A stretch of DNA of 7,104 nucleotides from Acidobacteriaceae bacterium (GCA_030042915.1 JASHYS010000117.1:1-7104), one strand, 5' to 3'. Counted from the first letter of the stretch, positions 1-5,951 are shown. The notes: generated by a model not told the origin, from the sequence alone. Program-made: numbers and translations.

Positions 1-2112
1 GCGTACTACAGGCTGGCAGCGGGCTCGAACTCGCCCTTTCACGACATTACCGTGGGCGATACGGATGTACCGGATAGCTGCTTCTACGAGCTCTCCCAGT
101 CGGTGTATTGCGATGGCGCTCCCGACCTGGCGGGATACGAAGCGACGCCGGGCTACGACCTGGCCACGGGACTGGGCTCAGTGGACGTGAACAAGCTGGC
201 GGCAAACTGGCTTTCGCCCACGGGCAGCGGAACAACGACCGTGACACTGAGCACCGGCGGCGTCAGCAGCATCGAGCACGGCGATGCGCTGACGGCGACA
301 GTGACGGTGAAGGGCGGCGGAGCCACGACGCCCACCGGCGACGTGGTGCTGATGGCGGGATCGCAGGGCGTGGACCGCATCACGCTGGGCCCGACCGGGA
401 GTGCGACAGTGACGTTTGGCGCGGCGGCAGGAGTTGAGTTGCCGGGCGGCAGCTATAACCTGACCGCGCACTACGGCGGCGACACGAACTTTGCGCCGGC
501 CACGTCGAGCGCGGTGGCTCTGACCGTGAGTGCGGAGCCGACCACGACGGTGGCTTCTACCAGCGTGACGGGCACCGTTCCCTACGGTGCGCCCGTTACA
601 CTCATGGCCACGGCCTATGGCAATAACAGCGGAACCGGCTATCCGGTCCCGGGCACATACACCTTTACAAGCGGCGCGACGACGCTGGGAACCGCGACCC
701 TGGCAGCGACCGGCGAGGGCCTGGCCTTTGTCACCAGCGGCACCACGGCCAGCCTGGCGTGTTGCGGGCAAACCGTGCTGGGCGCGGGCACCTATCAGAT
801 TGTTGCGGACTCGCCGGCTGCAGGCGCCAGCTTTCAGGCCAGCGTCTCTGCGCCGGTAAACCTGGTGGTCACCAAGAGCCCGGTACTGGTGTCGCTCACT
901 CCCAGCTACATGAACCCGGCGGTCAATTCCTCGGTCAATCTGATGGTCAACGTTCAGCCGCTCTACGAGGCCAGCAACGAGATCTACTATGGCGAGGCGC
1001 CCGTTACAGGCAACGTGGTGTTCTACGACATGAGCACCACTCCGCAAACCAACCTGGGTACCGTGGCATTGTCGTCGGCAGACACGGCGACGCTGGCGGT
1101 CACCTTCTCGACCACCGGCGTGCATGCCATCGTCGCGCAATACGCCGGCGACGCCAACGACCTGGCCAATTCCTCGGGCGCGGTCGACGTCACGGTGGGC
1201 ACAAAGATTCCCACGGCGACAGTCATTGTGGCAGGCGCCCTGGGACTGGGCTTTACCTACACCTCGAGTCCAATGACGTTGACGGCGACGGTCGTCGGAG
1301 ACTTTAACGGCGCCGCGCCAACTGGGACGGTCACGTTTACTGATGCCTCGGCCGGCAACGGCGCGGGCGCAACCGTGGGCACGGCGACGCTGAGCGCGCC
1401 AGTGGACGGGGAAGCACAGGCAACGGTGAACGTGAGCACGCTGAGCCCGGGCACGCACAACATCACCGCCAGCTACTCGGGCGACGCGAATTATGTGGGC
1501 TCAGGGTCGCAGGCAGTTGAAGCCACGGTGGTCAATATGGGACTGACGCTGAGCGGTGGAGCGGCCTCGATCGCCGCGGGGCAAAGCACCACGGCGGCCA
1601 CCATTTCGTTCGCAACCAACCCGCTGTTCACCAACTATTATTTTTCCGACGTGGTTCTGTCCTGTTCCGGCTTGCCGGCGGGGGCAGCGTGCGTCTTCAC
1701 GCCGGGAACGTTCTATCCCTCGTATAACTCCACCACCGGCATCCTGTCGGGCTCCTCTTCGGTGACCATTTACACCAACGGGCCGACGCTTCAGCAAGCG
1801 GCCATCGTGCCGGGGCGCAAGCCGTGGGCCGGATTGGGCACCCTGGCAATGGCCGGGCTGCTCGCGCTTGGCTTCAGGCGGCGGCGCTGGCGCCGGTTGT
1901 TCGCTTCGCTGTCGGCATTGGCGATGCTAGCGTTTTTCCTCGGACTTGGCGGCTGCAGCAGCGGGAGCGGCGGGCAATACAACATCAGCAACCCCGGCAC
2001 AGCAGCGGGCACCTACGCCGTCACCATCACCGGGACCATGGATGTTCAGCCCTTTGGTACCTACACCACCACCACGACCTACAATCTGACGGTCACGGCA
2101 GCGGGGCAGTGA
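1..2112 (+). CDS. S53 (sedolisin/kumamolisin) peptidase C-terminal part with Ig-like repeats, 5' partial
   Basis: The frame is open from base 1, so the gene begins upstream; the GTG at 52 is internal. Codons 1-70 match the end of an S53 serine peptidase: FHDIT (D15, I16) and PGYDLATGLGS (G51, D53) correspond to the family's C-terminal calcium site. The usual AG before PG is AT here. The catalytic Glu, Asp and SGTS serine would lie upstream and cannot be checked. Four Ig-like (Big_3-type) domains follow at about codons 78-177, 180-291, 293-400 and 402-511. A last beta-sandwich-like domain (about 514-702) is interrupted by two hydrophobic segments around FRRRRWRRLF and a cysteine in LGGCSSGSGG. 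Such proteases are exported and act on proteins outside the cytoplasm. The stop TGA is at 2110-2112, and no terminator is visible in the 16 bp before the converging gene. The family call is firm; retained protease activity is inferred. Confidence 0.87.
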   Translation, partial: AYYRLAAGSNSPFHDITVGDTDVPDSCFYELSQSVYCDGAPDLAGYEATPGYDLATGLGSVDVNKLAANWLSPTGSGTTTVTLSTGGVSSIEHGDALTATVTVKGGGATTPTGDVVLMAGSQGVDRITLGPTGSATVTFGAAAGVELPGGSYNLTAHYGGDTNFAPATSSAVALTVSAEPTTTVASTSVTGTVPYGAPVTLMATAYGNNSGTGYPVPGTYTFTSGATTLGTATLAATGEGLAFVTSGTTASLACCGQTVLGAGTYQIVADSPAAGASFQASVSAPVNLVVTKSPVLVSLTPSYMNPAVNSSVNLMVNVQPLYEASNEIYYGEAPVTGNVVFYDMSTTPQTNLGTVALSSADTATLAVTFSTTGVHAIVAQYAGDANDLANSSGAVDVTVGTKIPTATVIVAGALGLGFTYTSSPMTLTATVVGDFNGAAPTGTVTFTDASAGNGAGATVGTATLSAPVDGEAQATVNVSTLSPGTHNITASYSGDANYVGSGSQAVEATVVNMGLTLSGGAASIAAGQSTTAATISFATNPLFTNYYFSDVVLSCSGLPAGAACVFTPGTFYPSYNSTTGILSGSSSVTIYTNGPTLQQAAIVPGRKPWAGLGTLAMAGLLALGFRRRRWRRLFASLSALAMLAFFLGLGGCSSGSGGQYNISNPGTAAGTYAVTITGTMDVQPFGTYTTTTTYNLTVTAAGQ
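232..1533 (+). repeat. Four tandem Ig-like domain repeats (protein-level)
   Basis: Approximate units are 232-531, 538-873, 877-1200 and 1204-1533. Each starts near a TTTV/TATV-like strand, carries a P-T/V-x-G-x-V-x-F/L strand in the middle (PTGDVVL, PVTGNVVF, PTGTVTF) and ends in an alternating valine strand. Units 1, 3 and 4 share the signature YGGDTN, YAGDAN or YSGDAN near the end; unit 2 lacks it. The repeats have diverged strongly at the DNA level, so this is an old domain array and not a recent tandem duplication. Such arrays usually act as spacers or adhesive stalks on exported proteins. Confidence 0.8.
1825..1956 (+). other. Internal hydrophobic hairpin with Arg-rich turn and lipobox-like Cys
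   Basis: Within the protease, codons about 609-625 (WAGLGTLAMAGLLALGF) form one hydrophobic stretch. A basic turn follows (RRRRWRR), then a second hydrophobic stretch to about codon 652 (LFASLSALAMLAFFLGLGGC), then SSGSGG. The first segment followed by arginines resembles C-terminal sorting signals. The second, after arginines and ending in LGGC, resembles a lipoprotein signal, though it lies deep inside the protein. About 50 residues of beta-strand sequence (NPGTAAGTYAVTITGT and on) follow before the stop. The hydrophobic pattern is seen directly; membrane insertion or lipidation is inference. Confidence 0.7.
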
Positions 2113-2128
2113 GAGGGCGGCGAGGACC

Positions 2129-2599
2129 TCAGACCGTCGGAAAGAGGATGGCCGTGACGTTCTGATCCGGGGGCGTGGTGTTCGGATCGGTCAGGTAATG
2201 CTCGATATGGAAGGCCTCGCGGAGCGGGATTTTCTTTTCCGCGACGATTTCGAAGGCACGGCGCGTGGCTTCAGGCAATTGGTCGAATGGGCCGGTGAGC
2301 GTGAAGCGCGCGTACCTGCCGCCGTCGAATTTTTCGTAACTGAGTTCCGCGGGAAGATCGACGGGCGGCGCGGCCAGCATGAACCCTGCGCGATAGATTC
2401 CCTTATCCGGTTTATAGAGAGCCGCGGCCCCGGTGATCTGGTTGCGCCGCTGCATAGGAACGGGTGCAAATTTCACGACTGTCTGCCACGCTTGAGGGGC
2501 GTTGGCAGGGATGTTGCCGACTCGCTCGATGAAAACGTAATGCGTCGCGGGGAATTCGACGGTTTCAGGCTCAAGTGTGAGGCTCAGAGTATCGGGCAT
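2129..2599 (-). CDS. GyrI-like small-molecule-binding domain protein
   Basis: This 156-residue protein matches the GyrI-like/AraC effector-binding fold (SHS2-type module), which binds small, often hydrophobic or cationic, ligands. Visible marks are the FDGGRYARFTLTGPFDQL strand-turn (residues 91-108) and the closing IEHYLTDPNTTPPDQNVTAILFPTV region (132-156). E133 in HIEHY sits where the family's ligand-contacting Glu is usually found. There is no HTH, signal peptide or membrane segment, so it is a stand-alone cytoplasmic ligand-binding module. I chose ATG at 2599 because GGAG (2612-2609, minus strand) lies 9 bases upstream; a GTG at 2614 would add five residues and overlap tetR by 13 bases. 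The gene begins 2 bp after the tetR stop, so the two are probably co-transcribed and translationally coupled. It may sequester or sense the ligand to which the TetR protein responds (inference). Its true ligand is unknown. Confidence 0.82.
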   Translation of the reverse strand: MPDTLSLTLEPETVEFPATHYVFIERVGNIPANAPQAWQTVVKFAPVPMQRRNQITGAAALYKPDKGIYRAGFMLAAPPVDLPAELSYEKFDGGRYARFTLTGPFDQLPEATRRAFEIVAEKKIPLREAFHIEHYLTDPNTTPPDQNVTAILFPTV

Positions 2600-2601
2600 G
2601 A

Positions 2602-3267
2602 TCAGAAACTCCACGCGGGTTCAGTGGTGGGTTGGGTCTGTGGAAATCTTGCGGATCGGGAACAGGTGAAGAGCAGCCCGAGGTAGCGGCGCAAGTGGTC
2701 AAGGCATCCGGCTGCAATGAGCGAGCTTTGCTGCGCTTTGGCGAGGATGAAAGCTCCCTGAATCACCGCCTGGGTGTAGTAGGCGAGGCTTGCGGCAGTC
2801 CAATCGGTGGCGATTCCGTATTTCTTGATGGCTGCTTCGATGTCGGTGGCGAGAGTGGCCACGTGGGCGGCGATACAGCGTTCGCACACCTTGCGGATGG
2901 CCGGATGAGTTTCGTAGGTTTCCTGGACCATGGTCCCCAGAAGGCAAGTGAACTCGGGCAGATCTCCGCGGAGGATGGCCTTGCGATAGTCGACGTAGCC
3001 AAGCAGGCGTTCCAGCGGGTCAGGAAACGCGTGGTAGGGTGCCGCGGAAAAGATCCTGTCGGCGACGCCGAAGAAATGTTGAGCGGCGGCCAGTGCAATA
3101 TCTTCCTTACTGGAGAAATGATGGAAGAAGCCGCCCTTGGTGAGGCCGGCGGCTTCGCAGATGTCCTCTACGCGCGCCGCGGAATAACCTTTGGCGCGAA
3201 TCACATGGAGGGCAGCGTCGAGGAGGCGGGTACGCGAATCGCGAGAAGCTTCTATGGCAGCAGGCAT
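2602..3267 (-). CDS. TetR/AcrR-family transcriptional regulator
   Basis: A 221-residue protein, typical for the family. The N-terminal DNA-binding domain spans about residues 10-60. Its helix-turn-helix at 32-51 (RVEDICEAAGLTKGGFFHHF) is followed by SSKEDI, the classic TetR pattern. The remainder is a helical ligand-binding and dimer domain including FTCLLGTMVQETYETHPAIR (about 106-125) and four or five cysteines (C108, C128, C131, C188, C202). The C-terminal tail after about residue 203 is polar and probably disordered. ATG at 3267 is the only reasonable start, but no Shine-Dalgarno is visible just upstream (GGTTGGTTCCCC). Two palindromes at 3273-3286 and 3307-3322 lie in its promoter, which suggests autorepression. 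It forms an operon with the GyrI-like gene downstream and points away from the DUF4254 gene. The effector is unknown. Confidence 0.9.
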   Translation of the reverse strand: MPAAIEASRDSRTRLLDAALHVIRAKGYSAARVEDICEAAGLTKGGFFHHFSSKEDIALAAAQHFFGVADRIFSAAPYHAFPDPLERLLGYVDYRKAILRGDLPEFTCLLGTMVQETYETHPAIRKVCERCIAAHVATLATDIEAAIKKYGIATDWTAASLAYYTQAVIQGAFILAKAQQSSLIAAGCLDHLRRYLGLLFTCSRSARFPQTQPTTEPAWSF

Positions 3268-3272
3268 GGGGA

Positions 3273-3286
3273 ACCAACCGGTCGGT
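3273..3286. promoter_or_regulatory. Putative TetR operator, site 1
   Basis: The sequence ACCAACCGGTCGGT is an imperfect 14-bp palindrome with 12 of 14 positions paired; only the A/C pair at positions 4 and 11 mismatches. It lies 6 bp upstream of the tetR ATG, in the probable 5' leader. It is followed by ATG, giving the extended form GGTATG shared with site 2. Size and symmetry suit a TetR dimer. Binding is inferred. Confidence 0.6.
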
Positions 3287-3307
3287 ATGACAGTTTGCTA
3301 TGACAGT
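3286..3307 (+). repeat. Direct repeat TATGACAGT between the operators
   Basis: TATGACAGT occurs at 3286-3294 and again at 3299-3307, a 13-bp period, exactly filling the interval between operator sites 1 and 2. It may be a second regulator's site or part of an extended TetR site, or it may be chance. Nine identical bases in so short a spacer is suggestive only. Confidence 0.45.
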
Positions 3308-3331
3308 ACCGACTAGTTGGTATGGTTTCAA
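3303..3331 (-). promoter_or_regulatory. Probable tetR promoter
   Basis: On the minus strand, TTGAAA (3331-3326, five of six matches to the -35) is separated by 17 bases from TACTGT (3308-3303). The latter keeps the three most conserved -10 bases (T1, A2, T6). Transcription would start near 3296, giving a leader of about 29 bases that contains operator site 1. The call rests on sequence fit and on the operator lying inside the spacer. Confidence 0.5.
3307..3322. promoter_or_regulatory. Putative TetR operator, site 2
   Basis: The sequence TACCGACTAGTTGGTA is a 16-bp palindrome with a single mismatched pair (G/T) at the same place as in site 1. The central dinucleotide is TA here and CG in site 1, so the two sites differ but each keeps its symmetry, as expected for selected protein-binding sites. 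Its centre is 35 bp from that of site 1. It fills the spacer between the probable -35 and -10 of tetR, a standard repressor position. Confidence 0.65.
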
Positions 3332-3476
3332 GGGCTATTTTGCTTATTTTTCCACAGGCAGTTCGCCTTTTCTCCCACTGCTATGGCCAGCCGCGATGTC
3401 CGGCTTGGGCTCTCGCTGAAGCTCGTTCTAGGATGGACATGCGTCCAGAATGCTTGGGCGCCGAGGACCCATAAGG

Positions 3477-4109
3477 ATGGTTTCGGCTGAAGAGATTGTT
3501 GCGATGCAGGACCGGCTGACACGCGAGTGGCATCAGACTCCGGAGGCGCGGGCGGACGTCGCGGACGGCGGGAGCGCCGAACCGAAAACGGCCGGCGATT
3601 GGCCCGGATTGGTGGCCGAGCAGCATCGCGCCAACTTCGATCTGTGGCATATTGAGGACCAGGCGCGGGCGCCCGGGGCCGGCGACGCCGAAGTGGCCGC
3701 CGTCAAGCGCCGCATCGACCGCACCAACCAGCGCCGCAATGACCTGCTGGAAGAGCTGGACCGCACGCTTCTTGGCTGGCTGTCGCCACGGGGATTGCCG
3801 AATGCGACGGCTCCGCTCCATTCCGAAACGCCGGGGCTGATCATCGACCGGCTTTCGATCCTGGCGTTGAAGATCTATCACACGCGCGAGGAGACGGAGC
3901 GCAGGAATGCGCCGCAAGGCCACGCGGCGCGCAATCGCGAGCGCCTTGCCATTCTGGACCAGCAGCGCAGCGACCTGGCCGGCTGCCTGGATGCGCTCTG
4001 GCGCCAGATTTTGAGCGGCGAGCGAAGTTTCAAACTTTACCGGCAGTTGAAGATGTACAACGACCCATCGCTGAATCCCTCCATTTATAGAAAGGCAGGG
4101 AGCGATTGA
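3477..4109 (+). CDS. DUF4254 domain protein
   Basis: A 210-residue soluble protein that matches DUF4254 along its whole length. Hallmarks are EQHRANFDLWHIEDQAR (48-64), KRRIDRTNQRRNDLLEELD (77-95), LHSETPGLIIDRLSILALK (114-132) and KLYRQLKMYNDPSLNPSIY (186-204). The many conserved polar residues (H50, N53, W57, E60, D61, D81, N84, N88, D89) suggest a binding or catalytic site on a helical fold, but no activity is established to my knowledge. The family is often found near glycosyltransferase and LPS genes; none is present here. I chose ATG at 3477 because GAGGA (3463-3467) lies 9 bases upstream and the alternative ATG at 3450 lacks a site. The first 45 residues are weakly conserved. It diverges from tetR across 209 bp that contain the operators, so TetR control is possible but unproven. 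The family call is firm; function is unknown. Confidence 0.87.
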   Translation: MVSAEEIVAMQDRLTREWHQTPEARADVADGGSAEPKTAGDWPGLVAEQHRANFDLWHIEDQARAPGAGDAEVAAVKRRIDRTNQRRNDLLEELDRTLLGWLSPRGLPNATAPLHSETPGLIIDRLSILALKIYHTREETERRNAPQGHAARNRERLAILDQQRSDLAGCLDALWRQILSGERSFKLYRQLKMYNDPSLNPSIYRKAGSD

Positions 4110-4169
4110 GCGAGGGAGCGGGAAGACAGGAGGAACAAGCAAAAACATTTGCGAGCACCGTCTGAGATT

Positions 4170-4184
4170 GCGCCATAAAGGCGC
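4170..4184 (+). other. Small GC hairpin downstream of the DUF4254 gene
   Basis: GCGCC-ATAAA-GGCGC forms a 5-bp stem with a five-base loop, 60 bp after the DUF4254 stop and 4 bp before the next promoter. No T-run follows (CCCATTGACT), so it is a poor intrinsic terminator. It could be a Rho-independent signal of weak strength or have no function. Confidence 0.3.
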
Positions 4185-4188
4185 CCCA

Positions 4189-4217
4189 TTGACTGAATGT
4201 GGGGAACTGCGTATAAA
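4189..4217 (+). promoter_or_regulatory. Sigma70-type promoter of the TPR-yvcK operon
   Basis: TTGACT (4189-4194, five of six) is followed after exactly 17 bases by TATAAA (4212-4217, five of six). This is close to the housekeeping consensus and stands out in GC-rich DNA. Transcription would begin near 4224, leaving a leader of about 87 bases before the TPR start codon. It also rules out the in-frame ATG at 4197, which lies inside the promoter spacer. Confidence 0.75.
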
Positions 4218-4310
4218 CATGGCCTAAGTAGCGTTATTCCAAAACCGGGCTCCTCCGCCGCAACGCACCCGGCGCATGAGGGTAAGGAATTCGCGCTTCC
4301 AGGTAAATTC

Positions 4311-4874
4311 ATGACGCAAGAGGCTCGTACGACGGCGTCCAGCCGCAAAAAGACTTCGCCCCAAGCCGCGAAACCCGACGGCCGTGCCCGTACGGGTATG
4401 GAACCGACCTTCCAGCAATACCAGGCCGCCGTGCTGCTGCTGCAACAGGGTAAATATGAGAAAGCCTTGAGCACGTTGGAAAAGCTGCTGCCCGAGGCGC
4501 CCATGGAACTCCAGGACCGCTGCCGGGTGTATATCACCACCTGCCGGCGGCAATTGGAGAAAAAGGCCCTGTCGTTTGAAACGCCCGAGGAGCACTACGA
4601 TTACGCCATCTCGCTGTTGAACACCGGCTATTACGAGGAAGCGCGCGAGCAGTTCAACGAGATTCTCGCCCGGCACTCCGGCGCCGACTATGCGCTTTAC
4701 GGGCTGGCCGTGCTCGAAGCCATTACAGGACACGCTCAGGACTGCCTCACCAACCTGGCAAGGGCCATCGAACTGAATCCCAAAAACCGGCTGCAAGCGC
4801 GCGCCGACAACGACTTTCAGAGCATGGTGGATGATCCGCGGTTTACTGAATTGTTGTATCCTGAAGTTCCATAG
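4311..4874 (+). CDS. Small TPR-repeat protein upstream of yvcK
   Basis: A 187-residue protein. The first 30 residues are basic and polar (SSRKKTSPQAAKPDGRARTG) and probably disordered. Three TPR-like helical pairs follow: about 33-65 (YQAAVLLLQQGKYEKALSTL), 91-124 (YDYAISLLNTGYYEEAREQF) and 125-158 (YALYGLAVLEAITGHAQDCL, ending AIELNPKNR). Residues 161-187 have the cap-like form ADNDFQSMVDDPRFTELLYPEVP, often seen at the end of TPR arrays. TPRs make protein-protein contacts. No signal peptide or membrane segment is seen, so it is probably cytoplasmic. I chose ATG at 4311 because AGG (4301-4303) lies 7 bases upstream; an ATG at 4398, just before the first repeat, lacks such a site. It is first in the operon from the promoter at 4189-4217, and its stop is 9 bp before the yvcK TTG. 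A role as a YvcK partner is inferred from position alone. Confidence 0.83.
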   Translation: MTQEARTTASSRKKTSPQAAKPDGRARTGMEPTFQQYQAAVLLLQQGKYEKALSTLEKLLPEAPMELQDRCRVYITTCRRQLEKKALSFETPEEHYDYAISLLNTGYYEEAREQFNEILARHSGADYALYGLAVLEAITGHAQDCLTNLARAIELNPKNRLQARADNDFQSMVDDPRFTELLYPEVP

Positions 4875-4883
4875 GCCCTGGTT

Positions 4884-5951
4884 TTGAACTCCTCCCTCGT
4901 GAACGGCGAATCTGCGCCGGCGCCACGTCCTGGAGCCGGCGAGCCGGTTGCCTGCGGCCCTTTGCGCGTGGTAGCCATGGGCGGCGGCACCGGCCTTTCA
5001 ACCCTACTGCGCGGATTGCGCCGGCATGTTCCCGCGGCCGGCCAGATTGACGCCCCTCCTTCTGCCATCGCCGACCTCGCCGCCGTGGTCACCGTAACTG
5101 ACGATGGCGGTTCCTCCGGCCGCCTGCGCCAGGATTTCAACATGCTTCCGCCCGGCGACTTGCGCAATTGCATGGTGGCCCTCAGCGAAGAAGAAGACCT
5201 GCTGACGCGCTTGTTTACCCACCGCTTCAGGGGCGGCAACGGGCTGAAAGGCCACAACTTCGGCAATCTGTTTGTGGCCGCGCTCACTGAGATCACGGGC
5301 GATTTTGCCCAGGCCGTGCAGCTGGCTTCGAAGATTCTGGCTACGCGCGGGCACATTTACCCGGCCACGACGGTCAACGCCACGCTGATCGCCAACATGG
5401 ACGACGGCTCAGTGGTCTGCGGCGAGACCAAAATCACCGCCAGCCGGCGGCGCATCGTCGAGCTGACGCTCGATCCGCCCAATCCCGCGCCGCTGCCTGA
5501 AACGCTGGAAGCCATTGAACGTGCCGACCTGATCACCGTGGGACCTGGCTCGCTGTACACCTCGCTGATCACCAACCTGCTGGTGGACGGAATCGCGGAA
5601 GCCCTGGCGCAGGCGCGCGGACTGAGGGTGTTTATCTGCAATCTGATGACGCAAGCCAATGAGAGCCTGGGCCTGACGGCGTCAGAGCATATCCAGCGCA
5701 TCTACGACCATACGCGCAAGCCGGTCTTCGACTACGCCATTGTGAACACAGGAACCTTCTCGGCTGAAACCCTGGCGCGCTACGCAGCCGAAGGTGCGTC
5801 GCCGATCACCCCGGACGTGGAACGCGTGGAAGCGCTCGGTGTCCGCTGCGTTGCTGGCAACTTCGCCAGCGAAGAGGCCGTGGTGCGCCACGCCTCCGAC
5901 CAGGTGACCGACGCCCTGCTGAAGCTTGCTGCCGCAGAAAAGCGGAACTGA
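4884..5951 (+). CDS. yvcK: YvcK/CofD-like gluconeogenesis factor
   Basis: A 355-residue cytoplasmic protein of the CofD/YvcK family. In other bacteria YvcK binds UDP-sugars and affects growth on gluconeogenic carbon, cell shape and peptidoglycan synthesis. Motifs seen: VVAMGGGTGLSTLLRGLR (29-46), VTVTDDGGSSGRLRQDF (69-85) with PPGDLRNCMVALS (89-101), GGNGLKGHNFGNLFVAALT (117-135), ITVGPGSLYTSLITNLLV (217-234) and FICNLMTQANES (250-261). It is longer than the roughly 320-residue Bacillus protein, through a 25-residue Pro/Gly/Ala-rich N-terminal extension and an insert at about 51-66 ahead of VVTVTDD. The start is TTG at 4884, 9 bp past the TPR stop; AGG overlapping that stop (4873-4875) is 8 bases upstream. 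A GTG at 4899 has no ribosome site. The Firmicutes neighbours rapZ and whiA are not seen; here it sits between a TPR gene and a DUF4440 gene. Confidence 0.94.
   Translation: MNSSLVNGESAPAPRPGAGEPVACGPLRVVAMGGGTGLSTLLRGLRRHVPAAGQIDAPPSAIADLAAVVTVTDDGGSSGRLRQDFNMLPPGDLRNCMVALSEEEDLLTRLFTHRFRGGNGLKGHNFGNLFVAALTEITGDFAQAVQLASKILATRGHIYPATTVNATLIANMDDGSVVCGETKITASRRRIVELTLDPPNPAPLPETLEAIERADLITVGPGSLYTSLITNLLVDGIAEALAQARGLRVFICNLMTQANESLGLTASEHIQRIYDHTRKPVFDYAIVNTGTFSAETLARYAAEGASPITPDVERVEALGVRCVAGNFASEEAVVRHASDQVTDALLKLAAAEKRN

Noticed and set aside
178..1458. Long minus-strand open frame (426 codons) opposite the protease repeats
   Set aside because: It is the antisense shadow of a GC-rich gene: the translation is Arg/His/Gly-rich with no domain pattern, whereas the plus strand shows clear S53 and Ig-like motifs.
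232..1533. Recent DNA tandem repeat or phase-variable array in the protease
   Set aside because: The Ig-like units resemble each other only as protein; I see no long matching DNA segments.
2113..2128. Possible shared terminator between the converging protease and GyrI-like genes
   Set aside because: The 16 bp contain only a GAGG-A-CCTC match with too small a loop and no T-run on either strand.
4128..4151. Strong Shine-Dalgarno-like AGGAGG at 4128-4133 in the gap after the DUF4254 gene
   Set aside because: No ATG or GTG follows at a usable distance; the nearest TTG (4149) is 15 bases away and opens only a nine-codon frame. Probably chance in purine-rich sequence.
3381..4220. 279-codon minus-strand frame opposite the DUF4254 gene
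   Set aside because: Low-complexity Arg/Ala/Leu translation, no ribosome site, and complete overlap with a well-supported family protein on the plus strand.
4197..4310. Upstream ATG that would lengthen the TPR protein by 38 residues
   Set aside because: The ATG lies between the -35 and -10 of the strong promoter at 4189-4217, so it would not be in the transcript.
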